Part shown: positions 18,239 to 27,240 of the stretch, piece after piece
How the letters are laid out: each line of letters opens with the position of its first letter
How positions within the stretch are numbered: position 1 is the first letter of the stretch
Source of the DNA: Deltaproteobacteria bacterium
GTDB taxonomy: Bacteria; Myxococcota; JACPTQ01
Assembly (NCBI GenBank): GCA_016192705.1
Contig: JACPTQ010000044.1
Span: 62,001-126,000 of the forward strand
DNA length: 64,000 nt
Direction of reading: 5' to 3'
Position numbers and translations under genes: made by a program
Notes under the pieces: model-generated
Seen by the model: only the letters and a program-made list of their open reading frames with translations
Database searches by the model: none
Told to the model about the DNA's origin: nothing

Positions 18239-18384
18239 CCTTCGACCAAACCCACCGTTTTGTTTTCGACGCTTTGAAATACTGGTAATTCAGGAAACGG
18301 CGCGTTATGCTTTTTGCGGTTTGCGGGTGCAAACTCGTGTGTTTGGTTTTTTTGGGTGACAAGAGGTCGAACGGAGGTAGACGG

Positions 18385-18762
18385 ATGAAGCGGCTGTTGG
18401 TGGTTCTCGTGGCTCTGTTGTTCACGCTCCCCGCGGTGACGGTTTTTGCCGATGAAGGCGGTGGCGACAAGCCGGCTGCGGCGGCTGGCGGCGGCAAGAA
18501 GGTCAAGAAAGGAAAGAGGGGCGGGGCGAAAAAAGGCGGCGCCGTACCGTGCTACGCAGTTTGCAAAGCCGACAAGAAGTTGCTCGCCAAGCGATCGTCG
18601 AGCGGCGGCTGCAAGGCGATGCTCCGCAAGTGGACTTGCTCGAAAGACGACAAGCCGGTTCTGAAGGGTGCGCGACGCGGCGGTGGAAAGAAGGGTGGCG
18701 GCAAGAAGGGTAAGGCCAAGGCCGACGCGCCAGAGAAGGGCGCCGCCGAAAAGGGCGAATAG
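18385..18762 (+). CDS. Small exported lysine/glycine-rich protein with four cysteines
   Basis: A 125-residue protein with a good signal peptide (MKRLLVVLVALLF... to VFADEGG). The mature part is very basic, rich in GGKK and KKGK runs, and contains four cysteines in the middle (CYAVC, GGCKAM, WTCSK) that could form two disulfides. The start is fixed by GGAGGT at 18373-18378. No family recognised. The basic tails suggest binding to an anionic partner such as nucleic acid or LPS, which is speculation. Confidence 0.7.
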   Translation: MKRLLVVLVALLFTLPAVTVFADEGGGDKPAAAAGGGKKVKKGKRGGAKKGGAVPCYAVCKADKKLLAKRSSSGGCKAMLRKWTCSKDDKPVLKGARRGGGKKGGGKKGKAKADAPEKGAAEKGE

Positions 18763-18795
18763 CTTTCTCTCATTTTCATTTCAAAAACTCTCCAC

Positions 18796-20814
18796 TCACG
18801 TCACAACGTACGGATCAACCTGGATGAAAATCCGCACACCCTTTGGCGGCGGTGTTGTTGCGCGTGTGTCGACGATGCGATCGGTTAGGCCGCGGATGCG
18901 ATCGGGCGCAACTTTACAAAGGAGGTGCGATCGGTAGGCGCCCGCGATGCGGCGGCGAGCGGCCGGCGCCGGGCCGATGAGGCGCACGAAGTTGTTGCCC
19001 GAAAGCGCGCGAACGAACGGGAGGAGCGCGGTGTCGGTTGTGTCGGGCGTGCGGCCCCGCGCTTCTATGATGACGAGGCGCGCGAAGGGCGGGTAAGTGA
19101 GGCGGCGCCGGAGGGCGAGCTCGTGCGCGAAAAACGCTTTCACGTCGTGGGTGAGCGCGAGGCGAAGAGCGGGGTGGTCGATGTTGAAGGCTTGGATGAG
19201 GACGCGGCCGGGACGATCGGCGCGGCCGGCGCGCCCGGCGACTTGAACGACGAGTTGAAACGTTCGTTCGGCGGCGCGGAAGTCTGGGCGCGCGAGACCT
19301 TGATCGGCGAGAAGGACGCCGACGAGCGTCACGCGCGGGAAGTCGTGTCCCTTTGTGACCATGCGTGTTCCGACGAGGATGTCGGCTTCGTGACGCGCAA
19401 AGCGGCCGAGGGCATCGTCGAGCGCCGCCGCCGTGCGAACGGCGTCGCGATCGAGGCGGATGATCCGGGCCCTGGGAAAGCGCGCATTGAGCGCCGATTC
19501 GACCTTCTCGACGCCGACACCGAGAAAGGCGAGCTCAGCGGCGCCACACGTCGCGCACGCCGCGGGAACTTGGCGAACGTTGCCACAGGTGTGGCAAAGG
19601 AGTTGATTGCGTGCACGGTGGTGAACAAACGGGATTTCGCACCCGTCGCAGTGGACGACGGCGCCACACGCTTGGCAGACGACGGCCGGCGAAGAGCCGC
19701 GGCGGTCGAGGTAGAGAATCGCCTGCTCTTCGCGCGCGAGCACATCGGTGAGTGCGGTTGCGAGGTCGGGTGTAATGAGGTCAGCGAGAATTGCGCGCGG
19801 CGCTTTGCGGAGGTCGACCCAGTCGACGACGGGAAGTGGGTGTGCGGTCGCGCGTTCGCGGAGCTCGAGAAGCGTAAAGCGCCCGTCGGATGCGGCCTGG
19901 AACGATTCGAGGCTTGGCGTCGCGCTGCCGAGCACGACGACGGCGCTGGCCGCGCGGGCGCGAACAACGGCGAGGTCTCGCGCGTTGTAGGGCAGGCCTT
20001 CTTCTTGCCGAAACGAACCGTCGTGCTCTTCGTCGACGATGATCGCGCCGAGATTCGCGAGAGGCGCGAAGATCGCCGAGCGCGCTCCGACAACGACACG
20101 CGCGCGTGGCTCCGCGAGCCCGGCCGTGCGACGCCATTCGTGGGTGCGCGTCGAATCGGCGAGACCGCTGTGCAGCACGGCGACGGCGTCGCCAAAGCGG
20201 GCACGAAATCGCGCGGAGAGCTGCGGCGTGAGTGCGATCTCGGGGACGAGAACAATGGCCGACGCTCCGCGATCGAGTAGGCGCGCGATGACGCGCAGGT
20301 AGACTTCGGTCTTGCCGCTCCCTGTGACCCCGTGCAGCAAGAACGCCTCGTGAGCCCCAATCGCCGCCGAAATCCGTTCGACGGCCGCCCTTTGTGCATG
20401 GGTGAGCGTCACGGTCTCGGCGGATCTGTTCGTCGCCGGAAACAACGGATCTTCGGAGGCTCGCGACGGCAAACGCGGTGGTCGCTTCGATCGTCTAAAG
20501 ATCGCGGCCGGACAGGCGTTTCGAAGCAGCTCGCCAAGCGGTACCGCGTAATACCGGCTCGCCCATTGAAGGAGGCCGATGATCTCGGCTGGGAACGGCG
20601 GGGCGTGGTCGACTGCTTCGACGACCTCGCGAAGCTCGAATTTTCCGTCCGGGTGTGGCGCTTCACCAATGACGAGGCCGACCTTCTCGCCCTTCCGAAA
20701 CGGAACCGCGACGCGGGCGCCGATCACAACGCCGGCCGAGATTGCGTCAGGCACCGCATACGAAAACGCATCCTGGTTCGTTCCCGGAAACGCGACGCTG
20801 ACGACGCGGGTCAC
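18796..20814 (-). CDS. priA: Primosomal protein N' (replication restart helicase PriA)
   Basis: A 672-residue SF2 helicase. It has the N-terminal 3'-DNA-binding domain (FSYAVPD...GARVAVPF), Walker A GVTGSGKTEVYLRV (near 158) and the DEEHD box (near 258). A double zinc-finger follows (CQACG, CDGCE, CHTCG, CATCGA; about 395-440), and then helicase C-terminal motifs ILVGTRMVTKGHDFPRV and VAGRAGRADRPGRV. It reloads the replisome at collapsed forks. The start overlaps the preceding gene by 4 bp. Confidence 0.95.
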   Translation of the reverse strand: MTRVVSVAFPGTNQDAFSYAVPDAISAGVVIGARVAVPFRKGEKVGLVIGEAPHPDGKFELREVVEAVDHAPPFPAEIIGLLQWASRYYAVPLGELLRNACPAAIFRRSKRPPRLPSRASEDPLFPATNRSAETVTLTHAQRAAVERISAAIGAHEAFLLHGVTGSGKTEVYLRVIARLLDRGASAIVLVPEIALTPQLSARFRARFGDAVAVLHSGLADSTRTHEWRRTAGLAEPRARVVVGARSAIFAPLANLGAIIVDEEHDGSFRQEEGLPYNARDLAVVRARAASAVVVLGSATPSLESFQAASDGRFTLLELRERATAHPLPVVDWVDLRKAPRAILADLITPDLATALTDVLAREEQAILYLDRRGSSPAVVCQACGAVVHCDGCEIPFVHHRARNQLLCHTCGNVRQVPAACATCGAAELAFLGVGVEKVESALNARFPRARIIRLDRDAVRTAAALDDALGRFARHEADILVGTRMVTKGHDFPRVTLVGVLLADQGLARPDFRAAERTFQLVVQVAGRAGRADRPGRVLIQAFNIDHPALRLALTHDVKAFFAHELALRRRLTYPPFARLVIIEARGRTPDTTDTALLPFVRALSGNNFVRLIGPAPAARRRIAGAYRSHLLCKVAPDRIRGLTDRIVDTRATTPPPKGVRIFIQVDPYVVT

Positions 20815-21539
20815 TTGATCGTGCTGGCGAGCCCGTCGCGCTCGAACGCCTTCGCCGGAACCGCCACGCCGGCTTCGAACGACTCCACAGAAAACGAGTC
20901 GACGCGGGCTCCATCGACCAGTGTCTCGAGGAGCCGCGGGAATTTTCCGGCAGTCAAAGACAGGTCGTAATCCGAGAAGCGAAGCTCCACCGATGAGCCA
21001 GTGGCGCCGCTTCCCTCAGCCGCCGAACCGATTGGCACGACGACGCGTGAGGGCGTAAAGGTGTCGCGGTCAATCCACAGCTGTGCTTTCCCTTTTTCGC
21101 GCGAGCCAATGACGTACGTCGCGCGACCGCGGTCGAGTGTCATCGAAACCTTCGCGTCGCCTCCCCGCGCTTTGAGCGCCGCGAGTGGATCGATTGAGCC
21201 AAAAACGACCCCCAACGGAATTTCTGGCCCCGACGCTTCGTCGACCGCGCCCGACTCGCTTTTCACGAGGCGACGTGCACCGTCCCAAACATCGACGCGA
21301 GTTTTCCCGTCGCTCGTCGTCTCAACGCGAACCTTATCTGGTGCTTGAAAAAGAACGACCCGCGTGGCCGCGCCGTCCCGCCCCGCAAGCCGCGCCGTTC
21401 CCCGCGCTATAAAACTGTCTTTGTGTGGTACACGCTCCAGCATTTTTTTGACGATGAACCAAGCCGGCGGAAGATACGCGACGGCCGTGACCGGAAATCC
21501 AAGCGCAACAACCAGCGCCATGATGGTCCGCTTTTTCAT
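20811..21539 (-). CDS. Exported LolA/outer-membrane-lipoprotein-sorting-like protein
   Basis: A 242-residue protein with a signal peptide (MKKRTIMALVVALGFPVTAVAY). The body has alternating strands such as ARLAGRDGAATRVVLFQAPD, KVRVETTSDGKTRVDVWDG and AQLWIDRDTFTPSRVVVP, a pattern seen in LolA/LppX-like half-barrel proteins, although similarity is by eye. It sits between galU and priA with 4-bp overlaps at both ends, so the three are translationally coupled. Confidence 0.65.
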   Translation of the reverse strand: MKKRTIMALVVALGFPVTAVAYLPPAWFIVKKMLERVPHKDSFIARGTARLAGRDGAATRVVLFQAPDKVRVETTSDGKTRVDVWDGARRLVKSESGAVDEASGPEIPLGVVFGSIDPLAALKARGGDAKVSMTLDRGRATYVIGSREKGKAQLWIDRDTFTPSRVVVPIGSAAEGSGATGSSVELRFSDYDLSLTAGKFPRLLETLVDGARVDSFSVESFEAGVAVPAKAFERDGLASTIK

Positions 21540-22408
21540 TTCGCCATCTTTTCGAACATCGGCGCGAGTGCCGCGCGAAGCGGCGCGCGTTTCATTGCGA
21601 ACGTGAGGTTGGCGCCCAAGAATCCAGCGGGCGTTCCCATGTCGAATCGCTGCCCCAAAAACTCAAGGCCCCACATCTTCCCTTCCTTAGCGAGTGCGTG
21701 GAGTGCGTCGGTGAGCTGTATTTCTCCGCCAGACTCGGACTTGGCCGCGGCAATGCGATCGAGGTGCGCGAACACGTCGGGCGGCAAGATGTAGCGGCCA
21801 ATGATGGCGAGGTCGGACGGGGCGCGGTCGACCGGCGGCTTTTCGACGAGCCCACAGAGCTTGTGGGTGCGCGGCGCGGGCGACGACGCGACGTCAGCGA
21901 TTCCATAGCTTGACAGCCGCTCGCGCGGCATCTTCTCGAGCGCGACAACGCCACCGCCGTGGGACTCGTGCAGATCGATGAGTTGTTTGAGGCACGGCGT
22001 TTCGGCGTCGACGATGTCGTCGGGCAGCACCACCGCGAACGGCTCGTCGCCAACAACCCGGTGCGCACAAAGCACGGCGTGCCCGAGGCCCTTTGCTTCA
22101 CCTTGGCGCACCAGCACAACTTCGGCGAGCGTCGCAATGCGCCGCAATTCGCGCACGAGATCGTCTTTCCCGCGCCGCGCAAGGACCTCCTCGAGCTCAA
22201 ACGAAATATCAAAGTGATCGGCAATCGCGTCTTTGCCGCGTCCCGTGATAATGACGACCTGATCGATGCCGCACGCGACCGCCTCTTCGACGACAACCTG
22301 TATCAGCGGAACATCGACGATCGGCAGCATCTCTTTTGGGATCGCCTTTGTGGCCGGCAAAAAGCGCGTTCCGAGTCCAGCTGCGGGTATAACGACTTTT
22401 CGGATCAC
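21536..22408 (-). CDS. galU: UTP-glucose-1-phosphate uridylyltransferase
   Basis: A 290-residue GalU making UDP-glucose from UTP and glucose 1-phosphate. IRKVVIPAAGLGTRFLPATK, PKEMLPIVD, VLPDDIVD, GLVEKPP and GRYILPP are the canonical blocks. The GTG at 22408 gives the standard N-terminus. UDP-glucose is a glycosyl donor for trehalose 6-phosphate synthesis and for envelope polysaccharides, linking it to the otsA locus biochemically. The gene overlaps its downstream neighbour by 4 bp. Confidence 0.94.
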   Translation of the reverse strand: MIRKVVIPAAGLGTRFLPATKAIPKEMLPIVDVPLIQVVVEEAVACGIDQVVIITGRGKDAIADHFDISFELEEVLARRGKDDLVRELRRIATLAEVVLVRQGEAKGLGHAVLCAHRVVGDEPFAVVLPDDIVDAETPCLKQLIDLHESHGGGVVALEKMPRERLSSYGIADVASSPAPRTHKLCGLVEKPPVDRAPSDLAIIGRYILPPDVFAHLDRIAAAKSESGGEIQLTDALHALAKEGKMWGLEFLGQRFDMGTPAGFLGANLTFAMKRAPLRAALAPMFEKMAK

Positions 22409-22461
22409 GACTGGGGAATTTAGCAGAGTCGCGCGAACCGCACCACCGTTTCGGCCGCACG

Positions 22462-23286
22462 TCAATCGAGCGCGGGAGCCGATTCGATGAGGTGTTCGAG
22501 AATGCGCGAAATATGGCGCGCGTCGCGCGGGTGGAACGTGAGCGTTGCCTCGTCCATATAGAGGGCGCGCGAAAGCTCAATTTGAAGCGCGTGGATACCA
22601 TCGCCGGGGCGTCCGTAGCGCCCGGTCGAAAAACCGCCCGCGTACGGATCGTTGAGCGCAATCGAAAGTCCGGCACGCTCGAAGTGGTTCTTCGCCCACT
22701 CTGTCACGCGCGGATCGCACGACAATCCGTGCCGATCGCCGAGAACAACGTCAGCGCGATCTGTTCCCGGATCGGTGTGGGCGGCTCGTCCGACCGAGGG
22801 CATCGAATGTGCCGCGACGAGAATCGCAAACCCGTGTTCGAGAGCAATCGCGCCGAGTTCGTTGCCGATGCGATGGTGGTACGGTCGCCAGGTCGATTCG
22901 ATGAGCTGATCAAAAAGGGCGCGCGGCAGTGGCGCGTTAAGGGTCGGGTGGCCGTCCGTGTCGACGCGCCAAATAACGCCGCGTGGCCGAGCGTCTCCAG
23001 AAAACCCTTCAACCGACAACGAATCGGCGTCGTCCTCGGCTCGATTCAAATCGACGACATAACGCGATTGTGTTGCGACGACGACGGTCGCGCCCGCGCA
23101 CGGCGCGAAATCCCAAAGCGCATCGACGAAAAGGTCGGCGTCGCGGCGGATTTGGTGATCGGTTAAGGCCCGGAGATTCTCAACTTCTGGAATAAGGGTG
23201 GTCGACGCATGCGGAATCTCGACGAGGATGGGACGCTTGGGACCGGCAGGAAGGAGTCGACGAAACGGTTGCGGGTCGCCTTGCAT
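22462..23286 (-). CDS. N-formylglutamate amidohydrolase-family protein
   Basis: A 274-residue member of the FGase family (PF05013). PILVEIPHAS contains the first metal-ligand region, DLNRAEDD the central motif, and HTDPGTDRADVVLGDRHG and LNDPYAGGF the later blocks. Members hydrolyse N-formylglutamate or related N-acyl amino acids. No histidine-degradation genes are nearby, so the natural substrate is open. The ATG at 23286 was chosen because an upstream extension is compositionally unlike protein. Confidence 0.85.
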   Translation of the reverse strand: MQGDPQPFRRLLPAGPKRPILVEIPHASTTLIPEVENLRALTDHQIRRDADLFVDALWDFAPCAGATVVVATQSRYVVDLNRAEDDADSLSVEGFSGDARPRGVIWRVDTDGHPTLNAPLPRALFDQLIESTWRPYHHRIGNELGAIALEHGFAILVAAHSMPSVGRAAHTDPGTDRADVVLGDRHGLSCDPRVTEWAKNHFERAGLSIALNDPYAGGFSTGRYGRPGDGIHALQIELSRALYMDEATLTFHPRDARHISRILEHLIESAPALD

Positions 23287-23315
23287 CAACGCGAGCGATG
23301 GTATACCAAAAGTAA

Positions 23316-25277
23316 GTGGGTTCGAAGTCGTTGTCCGCGAAAAACTTAGCGTGGGGCGCGCTTGCGGTCGCCCTCGCGATAGAACCTGCTTGCAGCAAGT
23401 CGACGGCGACCTCGGGCCTTGACCTGCAGATCGTGGTTGGGTCAAACGTCGACACGCTTCAGATTGCGTCGCTCGAGTTTTACTTGGACGAGCTTTCGGG
23501 AGCGCCGGGGCTCTTCGCGGTGTCGAACCTCGTCCCGCAAAACCAGCTTCTCGGCGGCGTCAATTACGCACAGACGACCGAAGACGCTGATGGCGACGCG
23601 AAGTTCGAGCTCCTCTTTAAAGTTGCGCAAAACGTTTTTTTGACGACGAACGCGCTGACCGTGAGTCTTTTGGGAAACGCTCTCAGCACGCAGTTCAAGA
23701 TCGTTGCTCGCGTGAAGAACGCGTCGGGGACAGTGATCGGGTTTGGCGAAAGCGCGGCGACGAACTTCGCGAGCCCTGTGGCTGCGGTTACGGTCAACGT
23801 TTGCGCGAACGGTGTTTGTGCGGGGTCGGACGCGGGCGCGGATGCCGGGTCGGATGCGGGGTCGGATGCGGGGTCGGATGCGGGTGCGGATGCGGGTGCG
23901 GATGCGGGATCGGATGCGGGCGCGGATGCGGGCGCGGATGCGGGCGCGGATGCTGGAGAGGGACCGTTCGATGCGGGGCCCGCGAAATCGTGGGGAACGG
24001 CGGTTGGAATCGAGAACTTGGCGAATGACTCGGGTTTCCCTCGGGTCGGTCTTGATTCGCAAGGTAATGCGGTCGTCGTTTGGCGATACGACGCGCCTGG
24101 CGCCTACCAAATTCAGTCGAGCCGATACACATACGACGCCGGCACGTCGGGCCAGTGGGCAGACGCTTCGGTCGTCCCCCTTCCAGCGTCCGGTTCGGAG
24201 GCGCTTTACCCCGCGCTCGCTGTATCGCCCGCAGGTCGCGCGTACACGGTCTACCGTTTCAACCACACGGGCCCACCGGGAATGAACATTTGGGGTAACG
24301 TCGCGGAGGCGTCGGGCAACTGGGACGCGAGCGTGAACTTCATCGGGAATTTCTCGCCGGATCAGGCTGGACATCCGGTGATTGCGATGAACGCAAACGA
24401 CACCGGTTTTGTTGTCGCGGAAGGAGATTCCGACGCCAGTGTGACAAATCGAATTCTCGCGACGGCGATCAGCAGCGGAAGTTGGGACACGACCGCGATT
24501 AACATCGAGACATCAACCCCGCAGAGTGCGTTCGGGCCAAGCGTTGCCGTTACGGACGCGGGGGTCGGCGTCGCGGTGTGGCAGAAAAAGGCGGCGGCCA
24601 ATGAGCCAATTACGGTCGTGTACAACCGGTTTGCAGCGGGCGGTTGGGGGACGACGACGGCTTTTCCAAGCAACACGTTTGGAGATGCGGGTCAATCGGC
24701 GATTGCCGCATCGCTGGGTGGGGTTTTCGTTGTCGCGTGGCCCGCGTACCTGACCGACCGGTACGCTCTTTATGCGACGTGGTCAACGAATTCGGCCGCG
24801 AGTGGGAGTTGGGCAATTCCCAGCCGCATCGACTCGGATAACGCCGCGGGTCAAAACTCGGAGAAGGTAAGCCTCGCGGTCGACCCGAATGGAAACGCGA
24901 TCGCCGTGTGGCGCCAGTGGTCGGGGACCGTGTGGAACGTTTGGGCGAACCGATTCACGACGGCGGACGGTGGGACGTGGGGCACGGCGGAGCAGATCGA
25001 GACGGTTGGGCGACATGCAGACCAGCCGATGGTGGCGATCGGCGCGAATGGGCGTGCGGTTGCGGTCTGGGGGCACGACAATGGTGGCGGCACCTACACC
25101 GACATTTGGGCAAACGCGTACATCCCGCAAATCGGTTGGGGTTCCGCGATTCGCATTAACACCGGAGAAGTCCTTTCTATCAACCCGCAAGTTGCCGTCG
25201 ATCCAGGCGGAAACGCGGTTGTCGTGTGGCAAGTCAACACGGGAGTCTTCGATGTCATGGCCAACGTCTATCGGTAA
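23316..25277 (+). CDS. Lipoprotein with Asp-Ala-Gly linker and beta-propeller-like domain (paralogue 1)
   Basis: A 653-residue exported protein with lipobox-like IEPACS. Residues about 30-168 form a beta-rich domain (LQIASLEFYLDELSG...TTEDADGDAKFELLFK), followed by eleven [S/A]DAG tetrapeptides. A C-terminal region of about 430 residues repeats blocks such as DSQGNAVVVWRY, DPNGNAIAVWRQW and DPGGNAVVVWQ that look like propeller blades. Long DAG linkers are common in Myxococcota surface lipoproteins. The GTG at 23316 is the only start that includes the leader. The C-terminal codons also hold the start of paralogue 2. Confidence 0.8.
   Translation: MGSKSLSAKNLAWGALAVALAIEPACSKSTATSGLDLQIVVGSNVDTLQIASLEFYLDELSGAPGLFAVSNLVPQNQLLGGVNYAQTTEDADGDAKFELLFKVAQNVFLTTNALTVSLLGNALSTQFKIVARVKNASGTVIGFGESAATNFASPVAAVTVNVCANGVCAGSDAGADAGSDAGSDAGSDAGADAGADAGSDAGADAGADAGADAGEGPFDAGPAKSWGTAVGIENLANDSGFPRVGLDSQGNAVVVWRYDAPGAYQIQSSRYTYDAGTSGQWADASVVPLPASGSEALYPALAVSPAGRAYTVYRFNHTGPPGMNIWGNVAEASGNWDASVNFIGNFSPDQAGHPVIAMNANDTGFVVAEGDSDASVTNRILATAISSGSWDTTAINIETSTPQSAFGPSVAVTDAGVGVAVWQKKAAANEPITVVYNRFAAGGWGTTTAFPSNTFGDAGQSAIAASLGGVFVVAWPAYLTDRYALYATWSTNSAASGSWAIPSRIDSDNAAGQNSEKVSLAVDPNGNAIAVWRQWSGTVWNVWANRFTTADGGTWGTAEQIETVGRHADQPMVAIGANGRAVAVWGHDNGGGTYTDIWANAYIPQIGWGSAIRINTGEVLSINPQVAVDPGGNAVVVWQVNTGVFDVMANVYR
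23826..23957 (+). repeat. Eleven tandem 12-bp repeats encoding [S/A]DAG
   Basis: 132 bp made of eleven 12-bp units close to GCGGATGCGGGG/TCGGATGCGGGC, in frame in the lipoprotein gene. Units are nearly identical at the nucleotide level, so length variation by slippage is likely. They form a flexible acidic linker between the N-terminal domain and the propeller. Confidence 0.9.
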
Positions 25278-27195
25278 ATCAGCCGTTCTGAGTGCGTTTG
25301 TCGCGTGCTCGACGAAAACATCGCCCGGCCTTGATATTCAACTTCTGCTCGACACCAACTCGATCACGTCGTCGCAGGTTGCGAGCGTCGAGTTTTTTCT
25401 TGACGAACTGAGTGGCGCGGCGGCGCTTTTTGCTGTGTCGAACATCGTCCCGACGAATCAAGTCATTGGCGGCGTCAACTTCGCGCTGACGACGGAGGAC
25501 GCCGATGGCGACGGGAAGTTCGAGGCGCTCTTTAAGGTCGCGCAAAATGTGTTTCTGACGACGAATTCGTTTTTGGTGACGTTATCGGGCAACGCGCTGC
25601 CTTCCCAGTTTCAGGTTGTCGCGCGTGTCAAGAATGGGTCTGGGAACATTTTGGGTTACGGCACGAGCGCGGCGACGAATTTCGCGGCACCGTTGCCAAC
25701 CATAGCGGTCAGCATATGCGCGAACGGGAATTGTGGAAGTGGCGCGGATGCCGGAATGGATGCGGGTGCAGGTACGGATGCAGGCGCGGACGCGGGAGCG
25801 GTGACGGACGCGGGTGCGGGTGCGGATGCGGGGACGGATGCCGGAGCGGGCGTGGATGCGGGAACAGACGCGGGGACAGACGCGGGAGTGGAACCTCCGG
25901 TCGTGAGACTGTGGCGCGGGCCGGCGCGCGTCGACGGCGATGTTTACGCGGCATCGGAATTGCGCGTCGCGCCACTTGGCGCCGGCGATTTCATGGCAGT
26001 CTGGCTCAACCTTAACGGCGGGGCGTATGCGAACGTCTGGGCCGCGCGATATGCGTTCGACGCGGGAACCGACGCGGGCGCTTGGGAGACGGCCCTCGAC
26101 ATCGACACGATCTTGAACGCAAGCCCCTCGGTCCAGGCTTGGCCGACCGCGATTGCAACGGGTCGCGGCGGCGCCACGGTCGTGTGGGCAAACGACACGG
26201 ATGGTGGAGAAAAACGCCTCGCACACATGACGACCTATTCGCCCGGTTCGGGATGGCGCCAAGACGCGAGCGTTGTCGACGCCTTTAGTTACCCCGTCGC
26301 AAATCCGTTTGTCGCGATGAATGAAGACGGCGGTGCGATCGTCGCGTGGACGACCGCTAATGGCAGCGTCGCGACTTGGACCGTACCGTACTTGAATGGA
26401 GTTGCGCTTGATTCGCCGCGAAACGTTAAGAACGGCACACCGACCGCCACGCGCGATCCCCGCGTCGCGATCGACGGTACCGGTCGGGTTTTCGTCACGT
26501 GGGTTCAGGACGACGTCGGGGTTGGATCGCGTCTCTACATGAATGCGTATCATTCATCAGGGTTACCGACGGTTCCATCCGAGGGAATGTGGAACACCGC
26601 GGATGCGGGCTCACATTGGCTTGCAATGAATTCGAGTGGCAAGGCGTTCTCTGCTTTTGTGATGAACACCGGCTCTGGTCCGCGTGTTTGGGCGGCGCGG
26701 TTTTCGAACGGTGGAGCCCTGTGGCACGATCCCCCGACTGGGTTCCAGCTTGACAACGACACGGAGACTTGCGTCGAACCGCGCGTTGGCATGGATGACT
26801 TGGGGAACGCGATCTTCATTTGGAGGACGTCCGGCTCCACTTCGAAGATCTACGCGCGGCGGTACAATGCGGCGGGGGCTGGGGTTTGGGAGACGGCGAC
26901 GACGCTTTTGAGCACGACGAGTGGAATCGCATCGGCGCGCCTCGCCGTTTCAACGTCGGGACAGGCGGTTGCGACGTGGGAATTCTCGACGCCTCCGGCA
27001 CCGACAGAGATTTGGGCGCGCGTTTTTGACCCGGACGCAGGCGACGCGGGATGGGGCCCACTCACGAAGATCGCGGACACCGTTTTGGATGCGGCTGCGC
27101 AGCGACCAGACGTCGCAATGGATCAAAGCGGGAACGCCATCATTGTGTGGGAACACGGCTCGAGCTTCGAGGTCTGGAGCAACGTCTATCGCTAA
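25252..27195 (+). CDS. Lipoprotein with Asp-Ala-Gly linker and beta-propeller-like domain (paralogue 2)
   Basis: A 647-residue paralogue of the preceding protein. The leader ends in the lipobox SAFVAC, and the N-terminal domain is closely similar (ASVEFFLDELSG, TTEDADGDGKFEALFKVAQN). A degenerate DAG linker of ten units and a propeller-like C-terminus (GNAIFIWR, GNAIIVWEHG) follow; both proteins end in NVYR. The ATG at 25252 lies inside the last codons of paralogue 1 in another frame (26-bp overlap). No function is known; a surface-exposed binding or structural role is likely. Confidence 0.78.
   Translation: MSWPTSIGKSAVLSAFVACSTKTSPGLDIQLLLDTNSITSSQVASVEFFLDELSGAAALFAVSNIVPTNQVIGGVNFALTTEDADGDGKFEALFKVAQNVFLTTNSFLVTLSGNALPSQFQVVARVKNGSGNILGYGTSAATNFAAPLPTIAVSICANGNCGSGADAGMDAGAGTDAGADAGAVTDAGAGADAGTDAGAGVDAGTDAGTDAGVEPPVVRLWRGPARVDGDVYAASELRVAPLGAGDFMAVWLNLNGGAYANVWAARYAFDAGTDAGAWETALDIDTILNASPSVQAWPTAIATGRGGATVVWANDTDGGEKRLAHMTTYSPGSGWRQDASVVDAFSYPVANPFVAMNEDGGAIVAWTTANGSVATWTVPYLNGVALDSPRNVKNGTPTATRDPRVAIDGTGRVFVTWVQDDVGVGSRLYMNAYHSSGLPTVPSEGMWNTADAGSHWLAMNSSGKAFSAFVMNTGSGPRVWAARFSNGGALWHDPPTGFQLDNDTETCVEPRVGMDDLGNAIFIWRTSGSTSKIYARRYNAAGAGVWETATTLLSTTSGIASARLAVSTSGQAVATWEFSTPPAPTEIWARVFDPDAGDAGWGPLTKIADTVLDAAAQRPDVAMDQSGNAIIVWEHGSSFEVWSNVYR
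25744..25887 (+). repeat. Degenerate DAG-encoding repeat tract
   Basis: About 144 bp encoding ten xDAG units with spacer residues (AG, AV). The nucleotide units are more diverged than those in the upstream paralogue, suggesting an older tract or one not recently homogenised. Confidence 0.85.
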
Positions 27196-27240
27196 GACGG
27201 CGCATGGAGATTTGAACGTGCGTTCTCGCGCCAGCACTGC

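Noticed and set aside
18925-20280. 451-codon open frame antisense to priA
   Set aside because: Translation is Arg/Glu-rich without motifs; priA on the other strand has all its helicase and zinc motifs.
23826-23957. Short tandem repeats that could be mistaken for a CRISPR array
   Set aside because: 12-bp in-frame coding units without unique spacers; they encode the DAG linker.
23442-24374. Antisense frame with repetitive Arg-Ile-Arg protein
   Set aside because: Created by the DAG-encoding repeats read backwards; the forward lipoprotein with signal peptide is the real gene.
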